Assembly (NCBI GenBank): GCA_902787185.1
Contig: CADAFP010000005.1
Span: 62,001 to 126,000, forward strand
Length of the DNA: 64,000 nucleotides
Direction of reading: 5' to 3'
From: an uncultured Bacteroidales bacterium
GTDB taxonomy: Bacteria > Bacteroidota > Bacteroidia > Bacteroidales > Muribaculaceae
Shown here in pieces: positions 49,399 through 58,371 of this stretch; position 1 is the stretch's first letter; each line of letters starts with the position of its first letter. The translations under genes and the position numbers were made by a program. The notes under the pieces are model-generated. The model ran no database searches, was not told the DNA's origin, and saw only the letters and a program-made list of their open reading frames with translations.

Positions 49399-50607
49399 TT
49401 ACCGTAGCAGGTCGGCCACTTCGTCGAGAGAGCCGTCGTTGGGCGAGGGTGATACACCTAACAGGTGGCACAGCAGCGGGTAGATGCACACGTTGCGGAA
49501 ACGGTCCTGCTTCTCGTATCCCACCTTGAAGTCGGGGCCCACAGCACGGAACCCCACCTGCATATCGGCCGCGGTGTGGTCAAAGCCGTGGCTGCCGCGT
49601 TGCTTTTTGGAGGGTTTGTCGGCAAAGAGCCATCCCACATCGGGCAGCACGATGACGTCACCCATGTTCTTGTTGGTGCCGTAGCCCAGATAATCGGGTA
49701 CCTCCCCCTTCTTCCAGGCGCGGATGTGGTCCACACCCTGCAGGGCGTTATAGATGCTGTCGATGTACTGAGGCGCGCTGGCATAGATGAGCGTGGGATA
49801 ATCATTACAGCAACGGTCATACCATCGCTTGGGCAGCACATCGTCGATGTCCACAAAGCGCTTGGGGTCAACGCTGGCCATGCCGTGGTCGCCAGTGACA
49901 ATCAGGTTCACCTTGTCGGCAAAGGGCAATAACTGGATGCGAGACCAGAGCTTGCTGAGCAGTCGGTCCAAGTTTTCCACGGCTCGGCGCGTCATGCTAT
50001 TGAGCGGGCCATAGTTGTGACCACTGCGGTCAGGTTCCTCAAAGTAGCCCATCACCAGATGGGGGCGCTCTTCCTCAGGCAGGCTAAGCAGACGAATGAT
50101 TTCATCGATACGGCCTTCAAAGCCCATCTTCTCGCTCTCGGTCTGGTAGTCGAGCCAGTAGGTGGGATGCTCATCGTTGATGGTCACATCGCTGCCCACC
50201 CAGAACACCGTCGCCGTCTTCACGCCCTGGTGCTTCGCCGTGAGCCAGATGGGGTCACCGCCATAATAGCTGCCATCGGCACGCGTCACCTTGTCTTTCA
50301 ATGAATATTCCACACCTTTCTCCCTGTCCCAAAAGATGTTGGCGATAATGCCATGATGGTCGGGGGTGAGTCCCGTGGCCAGGGTGTAGTGGTTAGGGAA
50401 GGTCTTGCTGGGGAACGACGGCTGCATGACCGCTTTTACGCCTTGGCGGGCCATGATGTCCATAAAGGGCACGTCATAGGTGTCGAGGTAGTCCCACCGC
50501 AGACCGTCGAGCGAGATGATTACCGTGTAAGTGTCACGTCCCGCGGCCCACGACTGAACCGCAACCAACATCAACACCAACAGAAAAGAGAATCTACGCA
50601 TCTTCAT
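49399..50607 (-). CDS. Secreted nucleotide pyrophosphatase/phosphodiesterase (alkaline phosphatase superfamily)
   Basis: About 402 residues. The signal peptide (MKMRRFSFLLVLMLVAVQSW) ends near AA-GRD. The NPP catalytic set is complete: VIISLDGLRWDYLD (metal Asp), QPSFPSKTFPNHYTLATG (nucleophile Thr in KTFPNHY), EEPDRSGHNYGP, VTGDHGMA and GSHGFDHTAADM. The enzyme would hydrolyse phosphodiester or pyrophosphate bonds of nucleotides or nucleotide sugars outside the inner membrane. It is the last gene of the TonB receptor operon, so its product may be the compound imported. I start at 50607, since the upstream 13 codons are not signal-like. Confidence 0.92.
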   Translation of the reverse strand: MKMRRFSFLLVLMLVAVQSWAAGRDTYTVIISLDGLRWDYLDTYDVPFMDIMARQGVKAVMQPSFPSKTFPNHYTLATGLTPDHHGIIANIFWDREKGVEYSLKDKVTRADGSYYGGDPIWLTAKHQGVKTATVFWVGSDVTINDEHPTYWLDYQTESEKMGFEGRIDEIIRLLSLPEEERPHLVMGYFEEPDRSGHNYGPLNSMTRRAVENLDRLLSKLWSRIQLLPFADKVNLIVTGDHGMASVDPKRFVDIDDVLPKRWYDRCCNDYPTLIYASAPQYIDSIYNALQGVDHIRAWKKGEVPDYLGYGTNKNMGDVIVLPDVGWLFADKPSKKQRGSHGFDHTAADMQVGFRAVGPDFKVGYEKQDRFRNVCIYPLLCHLLGVSPSPNDGSLDEVADLLR

Positions 50608-50695
50608 TTTTTTATTATTGTTGAAAAAATGAGGGAGGAGAAGCAATCACAGTCGCCTTCCTCCCCCATTTCATGCTATTGAATCAAGGGATTGA

Positions 50696-52225
50696 TCAAT
50701 CATTCTTCTCGTGCGAGAAGTAAATGCCGTTCTTCAACTGAGGATTTCCCTGATAAGTGCTCCTGATGCCAATGACGGTGAGCTCGTCACCGACCTCGAT
50801 GCCGGCGGTAGCCAGCCAATTCTTGCGGTTGTCACCAGTAGCGCCCCATCCAGGATAGGTTCCATAGACATAGAGCCTGCCAGAGCCATCCACAAGGTAA
50901 AGGTTACCCCAAACAGGATTGTCAATCGCGTCGACGGTACCAGTCACCATGTAGTAAACGTCGGGGTTGTCCTCCTGAGCGAGGAACTGCTCGATGGTCA
51001 CCTGGGTCACATGCTTATAACTATCTAGAACGACGCCACCACTCATTTGTGGGTTGCCATTATACTCGCCACGCTTGCCGACAAGAGTCACAATGTCACC
51101 CACTTTGAGGCCAGCTTCCTTGAATTCGCCTTTAGCACCGACCTGATAAGCATAAACCTCCTTGTCGGACCAGTCACGGATGTAGATATTGCCCGACTCG
51201 GAATTGACCACCTTGGTAATGACACCACTAATACGATATCTCTTGTCACCAACAGGAGCCTCAAGGAACTCAGCCAGTGAACACTCAGGGCCAGCCTGTT
51301 TAATGGTAGCCAAAGCAGTGTATTCTTGACCATTGTCATCGGTAGTCTTGATAGAAACGTCAGCACTGCGTTCCTCATCACCATTATTGGCAGTTGCACG
51401 GAATGTCACCGTAGGCTCTTTTCCTCCAGTTACTGAAAGAATCGAGAGCCAACTCTTGGCCTCATCAGGAATCTCCACAGTGATACCGTTATTGCTCTTA
51501 TTGAGCATATTAACAGTGACATCGCCACCATTCATGGGTATAATGGATTTATCGGGGTCGAACCCATCGAGCTGAATCATCCATTTTTGGAGTTTGATAA
51601 CGGTCACGTCAACCAGCTCAATCTTGCCGTTATAGACGGTCTTGGGACCCTCGACAGTGATGATGTCACCTTCCTCGATGCCCCAAACATCGATAGAATT
51701 GTTTTTTCCGGCCGACCCGTTCTTGTCCAGTGTGCCATAGATATAGATTGAACCAGTCTCATCCATCAGCCACCAGTTACCATAGATGGTATTCTCGATT
51801 TTCGTCACAGTACCCGTCACACGATAGGTCTTGCTCTCGGGACCGGCAATCACCTCGGCGCAAGTAGCCTCGGTGACCACGGGAAGGCCTTGAATCACGT
51901 TGATGGTCTGGCTCTTGCTAGCGCAAGTGACGTGGAGCACGGCCGAGCGTCCGTCCTCGGTTGCAGGAGCGCTGAATGTCACCTTGCACTCGCCTGCCTC
52001 ACCTGTCATGGGGCTAACAGTGAGCCATTCGGGAATTTCTTCGGCATCAAACGCCCAAGAGGAAACGGCATTGAGGGTGATGGCGTTGGAACCACCATCG
52101 ACGTCAACAGCCACATAGGACGAAGAAACCTGAATCTCATCGAGCATCGTCACCGCATCGTCATCGGAGCAAGCCGACAGCAGGGCGACCAGTGCAAAAA
52201 ACGAAATAAAATATTTGAGTTTCAT
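50696..52225 (-). CDS. BACON/OB-fold surface lipoprotein
   Basis: 509 residues. The lipoprotein signal MKLKYFISFFALVALLSAC is followed by acidic residues (SDDD) that favour surface export in Bacteroidetes. A BACON domain covers about 30-115 (SSWAFDAEEIPEWLTVSPMT). Three OB-fold-like modules of the DUF5689 type follow, at about 120-215, 315-405 and 415-505. They share YRVTGTVTKIEN, GNWWLMDETGSIYIYG, KRYRISGVITKVVN, YYMVTGTVDAIDN and the GDELTVIG/GDIVTLVG end. A second BACON-like part lies at about 225-315. It sits between the TonB receptor and the phosphodiesterase and probably binds the same ligand. Confidence 0.85.
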   Translation of the reverse strand: MKLKYFISFFALVALLSACSDDDAVTMLDEIQVSSSYVAVDVDGGSNAITLNAVSSWAFDAEEIPEWLTVSPMTGEAGECKVTFSAPATEDGRSAVLHVTCASKSQTINVIQGLPVVTEATCAEVIAGPESKTYRVTGTVTKIENTIYGNWWLMDETGSIYIYGTLDKNGSAGKNNSIDVWGIEEGDIITVEGPKTVYNGKIELVDVTVIKLQKWMIQLDGFDPDKSIIPMNGGDVTVNMLNKSNNGITVEIPDEAKSWLSILSVTGGKEPTVTFRATANNGDEERSADVSIKTTDDNGQEYTALATIKQAGPECSLAEFLEAPVGDKRYRISGVITKVVNSESGNIYIRDWSDKEVYAYQVGAKGEFKEAGLKVGDIVTLVGKRGEYNGNPQMSGGVVLDSYKHVTQVTIEQFLAQEDNPDVYYMVTGTVDAIDNPVWGNLYLVDGSGRLYVYGTYPGWGATGDNRKNWLATAGIEVGDELTVIGIRSTYQGNPQLKNGIYFSHEKND

Positions 52226-52248
52226 AATCTTGTCTTAGTCTTTAAGAA

Positions 52249-55200
52249 TTAGTTGAAGATGTACTTGATACCGATAGAAGCATTCCAGCACTGACCGACG
52301 GCCTTGTTGGGAACGAAGGTCTCGGTGTTGCCATTGATTGACTTCGGAGTCGAGAAGGTGGCATAACCCTGAGCGTCCACGCCCTCATACTTGAGGATAC
52401 GGGGGTCGCTTCCAATAGAGGGATTGAGGTACTTGCTCACACCCCAGCTGGAGTTGAAGAAGTTAAGCACGTTCTTCATGTCGAAGAGCAGCTGCAGGGT
52501 GTGCTTGGCACCACAAACGTTGAGCGAGAAGTCATGCTTATAGCTGAAGTCGATGCGGTGAACCCAAGGGCTGTAGAGACTGTAAGGCTCGGCATACTCG
52601 CCCTGATGATTCTTCAGGTAGCTGTTAGCGTGCACATAATCCATAAAGCGGTTCTTGTCACCGTCGCTGACAAAGCGGAACTCGCGGTTAGCGACCTGCT
52701 CGTCGGAGGGGATGTAGAGGGCGTCGTAGTTGTAGCCGTCACCGTTCATATCGTTGGCCATCATAAAAGAGTAGTTGTAACCGCCGCGCCAGGTCTCATA
52801 AATCAGGCCATAGTGGTTGCCGCTGCGGTCGTGAGCGGTTGCCGAGAGGACAAAACGGTCAGGGGTCACATACTGCGAGTTGTGCAGCTTGATGTTGTTG
52901 GGGCCCTCGATGGTGGGGACATAGGTAAAGGCACTCTCGGCAGCCGAACCGGGCATACCAGTCACTTCCTTCTGCACGGTGTGGGTATAGGCAGCCATGA
53001 GGCTCAACCAGTCGGTAGGATCAGCATTCAAGGTAATGTTGCCAATCCAACCATAGCCACGGCTGGTGTTCTCGAGGACGAAAGCCTTGGTACCGGTGCG
53101 GAATCCCGAGGGATAAATAGGACGGTTGTCAGCGCCATTGAAGCGTGCAAAGCCACCCACGCTGGGGATAGACCAGTCGCTGATGCTGGCAGCGTTGATG
53201 TTGCGGTTAAAGATACCCTCGACAGTGACAGTGAAGGGGAATGAAACAGGAACTACATAGTCAACAGCCAGCGAAGTTTTCCAAACCATCGGCATCTTGA
53301 AGTCGGGGTCAACAGCACTGATTGAAGAAGGAACAGTACCCATGTCGGGAGTCACATTGGCAGGATAGCCCAGTGCAAACAGTCTTTCACGCAAGGCGTC
53401 GATTGTGGCATTGCCATTGGCATCGGTCACCAAACCGCCAGCAAACTGGCTCATGTCGATGAAGCGGTTGCCATTCTCATCGGTAGTATAGGAGCCAGTG
53501 TAGTTCTCAAAGCCACGGGTGGGTGCACCAGTCTTGCTGTCCCAAACCTTGGTCTTGGCACTGAGCTGTGCCTGATACTGTACCATACCTCCATTGGTGG
53601 GCATATTGGTAAAGAAAACTAAGGGCAGACGGCCCGAGAACAGACCCGAACCACCACGCAACTTGAGCACCTTGTTGCCGAAAACGTCCCAGTTGAAGCC
53701 GACGCGGGGTTGCACAATCAGGTTGCTGCTGGGCCACTTGCCGGTGTCGATGTGCCGAACGTTGCCTTTCTTGTCATAGTAGTCAAGGGCGAGAATGGCA
53801 TTGTTAGTCATCAGGTCGCCATTGTTGAAGAACAGACCGTCGAGACGCAGGCCGTAGGTCAGCTTGAAGCGCTTGGTGATGTTCCACTCGTCCTGAGCAT
53901 AGATACCGGCCTTGTTGAACTGCACGCGTGCAGCAGGCTTGGTCTCACCGCCGTAGCCGTAGGTCAAGCAGACGACTTCGGGGGCGGCACCGTTGATGAA
54001 GTCATCAACGCTATTGTAGCGGTAGTAGCCCGTACCGTTACGCATGTACTGGTTGTCGGCCATCTGGTGCTCAAACGAGAGACCGCCCATGATCTTGTGG
54101 TTGCCATAGTACCAGGTCACGTCGTCACGCAGGTTCCAGATGGTGTTGTGCACGGCGTTGTTCCAGGTGAAGAGCTCATATCCCAGCGCCATGTAGTTGT
54201 CGCGGTTGCCCTCGTCATCGGTCATGGTGATGTCGATGAAGGGGAACTCGCTGGAGTTGCTCAAGCGGATGTCATCCAGTTTGGAGAGGGTTGCCAGGAA
54301 CTGGTTAGACAGGTTGTCGGCCAGACGGCTGTTCAAGTCAACAGAGAAAGAGTGCACAAGGTTGTCCATGCCATACATCGAGTTGGCAAACGACATAGAC
54401 TTCTGTGACATTCGGTAGCTGGGCATTCGGTCGCCACCATCCATTGAAGTGCCGTTAGGCGAATTCCAGAAGCGGTTCTTGGTGTAGTTGTAGCGCAGTG
54501 CCAAGTGATTATTGTGGTTGATGTTCCAGTCCAGACGGGCGAGCAGTTTGTAGTTGTTCTCGTCGGCGGGGAATTTGGTGTAAGAACCCGTCTCATAACC
54601 ATATTTCTGCCTTACGAAGTCACTCACGCGACCCAGGTCGGCAAGCGTGGTGCGGGAAATGTACTGGTCAGGGACAGCAACACCATCGGACGACGCACGC
54701 CAGCGGTTCACGATAGTCGGTTGCTTGGTCATCTCACCGTTTACAAAGAAGAAGAGCTTGTCCTTGATGATGGGTCCGCCAATGGTAGCGCCATAGGTGG
54801 TCACCTGCTCCTTCTCACGAGTACCTACCACAGTGCGCTCAACGGCGTCGCCGCGCATGTTCTCGTTGCGGTGGAAGATGTAGGCACTGCCACGGAACTT
54901 GTTGGTACCGCTCTTGGTGATAGCGTTCACACCACCACCAATGAAGTTGGTTTGACGCACATCATAGGGGGAAATCACTACCTGCAACTCCTCAATGGCC
55001 TCGATGCTGATGGGATTACCGCCACCGGGCAGGTTGTCGCTCAGACCGAAGTTATTGTTGAAGTTGGCACCGTCAACGGTGAAGTTGGCAGTACGGCCAT
55101 CGGTACCAGCAAAGCTCATGCCTTTACCGCCGTAGGGCGACAGACGGGTAACGTCGGTCAGGCTACGGGTAACGGTGGGCAGGCTGCTTATTTGAGCGCT

Positions 55201-55620
55201 GGTGATGTTGGTGGCAGCACCGGTCTTCTCGGCGCGGAACTTGGTAGCAGCCGCGGTGACAACGACCTCGCCCAGCGTATTGGCGCTGACACTCATGTCA
55301 ACATCCAGGTTGGACGTCTCGGCCAGTTGCAGCATGACGCCGTTCACACTCTGAGTTTGGTAACCGACGTAGCTCACGCTCACGGTGTAAGGGCCACCGG
55401 GACGCATACCCTGGATGGTGTAACGGCCATCCATGTTGGTCACAGCGTTGTACTTGGTGCCCGAAGGCGTGTGCAACGCGGTGATGGTAGCGCCAATCAA
55501 CGCTTGATGGTTTTCATCGGTCACAACACCGGACAGCGCCGAAGTTGTCACCTGGGCACTTGATGCCAATGCCACAAAAAACATTGCCACTAATGCCAAA
55601 AGCTTAACTGTTCTCAACAT
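52249..55620 (-). CDS. TonB-dependent receptor, Oar-like
   Basis: A 1123-residue outer-membrane receptor. The signal peptide is about 1-22. A carboxypeptidase-regulatory-like domain covers about 25-110 (LSGVVTDENHQALIGATITA, GRYTIQGMRPGGPYTVSVSYVGYQT). The plug domain comes next (TRSLTDVTRLSPYGGKGMSF, NPISIEAIEELQVVISPYDVRQ, NFIGGGVNAITKSGTNKFRGS), and the 22-strand barrel fills the rest, with no SusD partner next to it. Oar-like receptors in Bacteroidetes often pair with lipoproteins and phosphodiesterases or nucleases. Energised import of a phosphorylated ligand is therefore likely, by inference. Its leader is about 240 bases and carries a terminator hairpin (see 55691-55863). Confidence 0.93.
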   Translation of the reverse strand: MLRTVKLLALVAMFFVALASSAQVTTSALSGVVTDENHQALIGATITALHTPSGTKYNAVTNMDGRYTIQGMRPGGPYTVSVSYVGYQTQSVNGVMLQLAETSNLDVDMSVSANTLGEVVVTAAATKFRAEKTGAATNITSAQISSLPTVTRSLTDVTRLSPYGGKGMSFAGTDGRTANFTVDGANFNNNFGLSDNLPGGGNPISIEAIEELQVVISPYDVRQTNFIGGGVNAITKSGTNKFRGSAYIFHRNENMRGDAVERTVVGTREKEQVTTYGATIGGPIIKDKLFFFVNGEMTKQPTIVNRWRASSDGVAVPDQYISRTTLADLGRVSDFVRQKYGYETGSYTKFPADENNYKLLARLDWNINHNNHLALRYNYTKNRFWNSPNGTSMDGGDRMPSYRMSQKSMSFANSMYGMDNLVHSFSVDLNSRLADNLSNQFLATLSKLDDIRLSNSSEFPFIDITMTDDEGNRDNYMALGYELFTWNNAVHNTIWNLRDDVTWYYGNHKIMGGLSFEHQMADNQYMRNGTGYYRYNSVDDFINGAAPEVVCLTYGYGGETKPAARVQFNKAGIYAQDEWNITKRFKLTYGLRLDGLFFNNGDLMTNNAILALDYYDKKGNVRHIDTGKWPSSNLIVQPRVGFNWDVFGNKVLKLRGGSGLFSGRLPLVFFTNMPTNGGMVQYQAQLSAKTKVWDSKTGAPTRGFENYTGSYTTDENGNRFIDMSQFAGGLVTDANGNATIDALRERLFALGYPANVTPDMGTVPSSISAVDPDFKMPMVWKTSLAVDYVVPVSFPFTVTVEGIFNRNINAASISDWSIPSVGGFARFNGADNRPIYPSGFRTGTKAFVLENTSRGYGWIGNITLNADPTDWLSLMAAYTHTVQKEVTGMPGSAAESAFTYVPTIEGPNNIKLHNSQYVTPDRFVLSATAHDRSGNHYGLIYETWRGGYNYSFMMANDMNGDGYNYDALYIPSDEQVANREFRFVSDGDKNRFMDYVHANSYLKNHQGEYAEPYSLYSPWVHRIDFSYKHDFSLNVCGAKHTLQLLFDMKNVLNFFNSSWGVSKYLNPSIGSDPRILKYEGVDAQGYATFSTPKSINGNTETFVPNKAVGQCWNASIGIKYIFN

Positions 55621-55690
55621 AGAAAAAACTTGTTTTAATAAGTAAAAAAATGATTAACTATTAATTAAATGTTTGTTTTGCTAACTGTTT

Positions 55691-55863
55691 TTAAAAAGAG
55701 TCGCGCCGCAATAATGGCAGTATTCCATTAATTGCGGCGCGTGTGTCGCTTGCAGTACCCTCTTGCAGCGGGTTATAGAATTGGCTTGCAGCCAATTGGC
55801 AACAAAATAACCTAAAGGGTATGCCAAAAAAATGATGTATCATTATTGATATAGTCACTAATA
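55691..55863 (-). promoter_or_regulatory. Structured leader with a terminator-like hairpin (candidate riboswitch or attenuator)
   Basis: In RNA order on the minus strand: outer stem TACCCT/AGGGTA (55816-55821 with 55756-55761), middle stem GGTTAT/ATAACC (55807-55812 with 55771-55776) and inner stem AATTGGC-tgcaa-GCCAATT (55779-55797) are nested. CTGCAAG occurs three times. Then a 16-bp terminator stem with one bulge (55702-55717 with 55725-55741) runs into CTCTTTTT. It lies about 70 bases before the receptor start. No known riboswitch consensus was recognised. Confidence 0.65.
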
Positions 55864-55869
55864 CGGGTG

Positions 55870-55899
55870 CAAAGGTAGACATTTTTCCTCACATGACAA
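55870..55899 (-). promoter_or_regulatory. Promoter of the TonB receptor operon
   Basis: Minus strand: TTG (55897-55899), 19-base spacer, TACCTTTG (55870-55877). The predicted start is near 55863, which gives the long leader. Confidence 0.8.
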
Positions 55900-55925
55900 G
55901 GAAGAAAGAAAATAATTTATTAACA

Positions 55926-55948
55926 CTCTCCTTTTTTAACAAGGAGAG
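55926..55948 (-). terminator. Terminator of ruvC
   Basis: CTCTCCTT-ttttaac-AAGGAGAG, a perfect 8-bp stem downstream of ruvC on the minus strand. It lies about 70 bases past the stop, beyond the AACGGA-type repeats. Confidence 0.65.
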
Positions 55949-56005
55949 GACGGAGGGGACGGAAGGAACGGATTTAACGGAGAGAACGGATTTAACGGAG
56001 AACGA
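55949..56005. repeat. AACGGA-type short repeats
   Basis: GAACGGATTTAACGGAGA occurs twice in tandem within a run of GGACGGAGG-like units. A related GTAACGGAATTAACGGAGG stands at about 48292-48310. Confidence 0.6.
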
Positions 56006-56016
56006 TAGTGTAATCC

Positions 56017-56583
56017 CTATTTCTTGACGCGGTCGGGGTGCTGGGCGACGAAGGATTTCCAGGATTTGGCACCTTTGGTCTGGAAGGGCTTGTTGCGCTC
56101 GTAGAAGTGACACAAGGCGGCGGCGAGGGCGTCGGTAGCGTCGAGCAGGGCGGGCATCTGCGCTTCGTCGATGCCCAGCGTGCGCTGGAGCATCAGCGCC
56201 ACCTGCTCCTTGCTGGCGGCACCGTTGCCGGTGATGGCCATCTTGATTTTGCGCGGCTCATACTCGGTGATGGGAATCTCGCGGTTGAGGGCAGCGACCA
56301 TGGCCACGCCCTGTGCCCTACCCAACTTGAGCATCGACTGTACGTTCTTGCCATAGAAGGGCGCCTCGATGGCCATCTCGTCAGGCAGGTACTCGTCAAT
56401 GACGCCGCTCACGCGCTCATAGATGTGTCTGAGCTTCATGTAATGGTCCTCCATGCGTCCCAGTTGCAGCACGCCCATGACGATGAGCTCGGGCTTCTTG
56501 CCATTGACGCCCAACAAGGCATAACCCATCACGTTGGTGCCCGGGTCGATGCCGATGATGATATTTTGATACCGCTTGTCCAA
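56017..56583 (-). CDS. ruvC: Crossover junction endodeoxyribonuclease RuvC
   Basis: Resolves Holliday junctions made by RecA recombination, together with RuvAB. 188 residues. The acidic active site is visible: Asp13 in [15 protein letters not shown], the Glu in [19 protein letters not shown] and the two Asp of [45 protein letters not shown] is typical. The C-terminal extension ([19 protein letters not shown]) is basic. It follows the transporter gene by 45 bases with TTAG heptamers between. Confidence 0.96.
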   Translation of the reverse strand: MDKRYQNIIIGIDPGTNVMGYALLGVNGKKPELIVMGVLQLGRMEDHYMKLRHIYERVSGVIDEYLPDEMAIEAPFYGKNVQSMLKLGRAQGVAMVAALNREIPITEYEPRKIKMAITGNGAASKEQVALMLQRTLGIDEAQMPALLDATDALAAALCHFYERNKPFQTKGAKSWKSFVAQHPDRVKK

Positions 56584-56584
56584 A

Positions 56585-56625
56585 TTAGGCTTTAGGCTTT
56601 AGGTGATGGGCTTTAGGTGTTAGGA
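56585..56625 (-). repeat. TTAG heptamer array
   Basis: TTAGGCT units in tandem, interrupted once, fill the 45-base gap between the transporter gene and ruvC. Confidence 0.65.
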
Positions 56626-56628
56626 GTC

Positions 56629-58314
56629 CTAAGCGACGGCGAAGATGATGATGAGTTCGGCGATGAGGACGCGCATGAACATCGTCAAAGGATAGACTGT
56701 GGCATAGGCGACAGCGGGTGCGTCGTTGCCAGCGGTGGTGTTGGCATAGCCCAGTGCGGGCGGGTCGGTTGTAGCACCGGCAACGAGGCCCATGATGGTG
56801 CAGTAATTGAGGTGGAGCTTACCTCGGGCGACGATGACGGCGATGATGAGCGGGATGATGGTGATGAGGAAGCCGTAGAGCACCCACATCGCACCATTAG
56901 CGCTCAGGATGGTGGACACGAAGCGTCCACCGGCAGCAATGCCCACCGAGGCCAGGAAGAGACACAATCCCAATTCACGCAGCATGAGGCTGGCAGCCGT
57001 GCTGGTATAGGTAACGAGTTTTGCCTTGTAGCCATAACGGCCAATGAGGATGGCCACCACCAGCGGTCCTCCTGCCAAACCCAGCTTCATGGGCACCGAC
57101 ATTCCAGGCAGCATAATGGGAATGGAACCCACCAGAATACCGAGGAAGATGCCGATGAACATGGTGAACAGGTTGGGATGCTCCAGACGCTTGTAGGAGT
57201 CGCCCATGCGCTTGCCCAGACGGTCCACGTCCTCTTCACGACCCACGACGGTGAGGCGGTCGCCCACCTGCAGCGACAGGTTGGGGCTTGCCAGCAGTTC
57301 GACGCCAGCGCGATAAATGCGGGTGACGTTGACCTTGTAACCCTCGTGCAGGCGGATGGAGCCTATCTTGCGCCCATTGAGTTCGCTGTTGGTGATGACA
57401 ATGCGCTTGCTCACGATGCCCTTGGGCGAGGTCTCGAGTTGCCAGTCAAAATCGACTTGCGGGCCGATGATGGCATCGAAGATTTCCTGGTCGTGGGCGC
57501 TCATGACGATGCGCAGCACGTCGTCCTGATGGATGATGGTCTCGCCTCGAGGAATCTCAACCGTGCCGTCAGTGCGCTTGAGTCGCGAAATGGTGAAGTT
57601 GCGGTCGATGATGGAGTGCAGGCGCGTGACGGCCTTGTCAAAGATGAGCTTGTTGGTCACCTGATAGGTGATGACGTGTGGCTTGAGTTGACTGTCTTCC
57701 TTCTCACGCTCGATATCCTCGATTTCCTTATCGACATTGATGCTGAAGAAGACTTTCAGGAGCACCATCGACAAGATGATGCCTATCACGCCCAAGGGAT
57801 AGGCGGCCGCATATCCGAGTGCCATCGACTCGTTAAGGCCACGGGCATGCTCGCCCATGGTCTCGATGATCGCTTGCTGGGCGGCACCCAGTCCGGGCGT
57901 GTTGGTCACCGCGCCGCTCATCACGCCCACCAGGTCGGTGACAGTGATGTTGCCAGCGATGAAGTAGATGGCGAATGCCACCACAACGTTAAGCGCCACA
58001 ATGAGCATGGCGATACCGTTGAGCTGGATGCCCTCATGCTTGAACGACGAGAAAAAGCTGGGTCCCACCTGGAGGCCGATGGAGAAGATGAAGAGAATCA
58101 AACCGAACTCCTGAATGAACTTGAGCGTCGGACCATCGACGGTGACACCGAGGTGCCCCACAAGGATGCCGCAGAAAAGGACAAAAGTGGCTCCGAGTGA
58201 GATACCAAATATTTTCACTTTGCCCAACAGCACACCAATCGCAATGACGATGGCATAAATGAGCAGGGTGTGTGCTACACTATTACCGATGAATAATTCA
58301 GTGAACCAGGACAT
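56629..58314 (-). CDS. AspT/YidE-type transporter with two RCK-C domains
   Basis: 561 residues. Two membrane halves of about five helices each (about 10-185 and 380-560) carry the duplicated AspT/YidE motif (GLILFIFSIGLQVGPSFFSSF with VMSGAVTNTPGLGAAQQA; LGLCLFLASVGIAAGGRF with MGLVAGATTDPPALGYA). Between them are two TrkA-C/RCK-C regulatory domains (about 205-290 and 295-375: GETIIHQDDVLRIV, LSLQVGDRLTVVG). AspT exchanges aspartate and alanine. The substrate here is unknown. It lies between the HAD and ruvC genes with gaps of 57 and 45 bases. Confidence 0.92.
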   Translation of the reverse strand: MSWFTELFIGNSVAHTLLIYAIVIAIGVLLGKVKIFGISLGATFVLFCGILVGHLGVTVDGPTLKFIQEFGLILFIFSIGLQVGPSFFSSFKHEGIQLNGIAMLIVALNVVVAFAIYFIAGNITVTDLVGVMSGAVTNTPGLGAAQQAIIETMGEHARGLNESMALGYAAAYPLGVIGIILSMVLLKVFFSINVDKEIEDIEREKEDSQLKPHVITYQVTNKLIFDKAVTRLHSIIDRNFTISRLKRTDGTVEIPRGETIIHQDDVLRIVMSAHDQEIFDAIIGPQVDFDWQLETSPKGIVSKRIVITNSELNGRKIGSIRLHEGYKVNVTRIYRAGVELLASPNLSLQVGDRLTVVGREEDVDRLGKRMGDSYKRLEHPNLFTMFIGIFLGILVGSIPIMLPGMSVPMKLGLAGGPLVVAILIGRYGYKAKLVTYTSTAASLMLRELGLCLFLASVGIAAGGRFVSTILSANGAMWVLYGFLITIIPLIIAVIVARGKLHLNYCTIMGLVAGATTDPPALGYANTTAGNDAPAVAYATVYPLTMFMRVLIAELIIIFAVA

Positions 58315-58371
58315 TTTTTAGAATTTAGATAATAGTTATTAGATCTGAGATAATAGATAAGTTCCTTATCA

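Noticed and set aside
55700-55870. Cobalamin, TPP or SAM riboswitch before the TonB receptor
   Set aside because: The conserved boxes of these classes are not visible. The leader is therefore reported as unclassified.
56617-58200. 527-codon open frame opposite the AspT/YidE transporter
   Set aside because: His/Asp/Gly-rich translation typical of antisense frames. The minus-strand transporter is certain.
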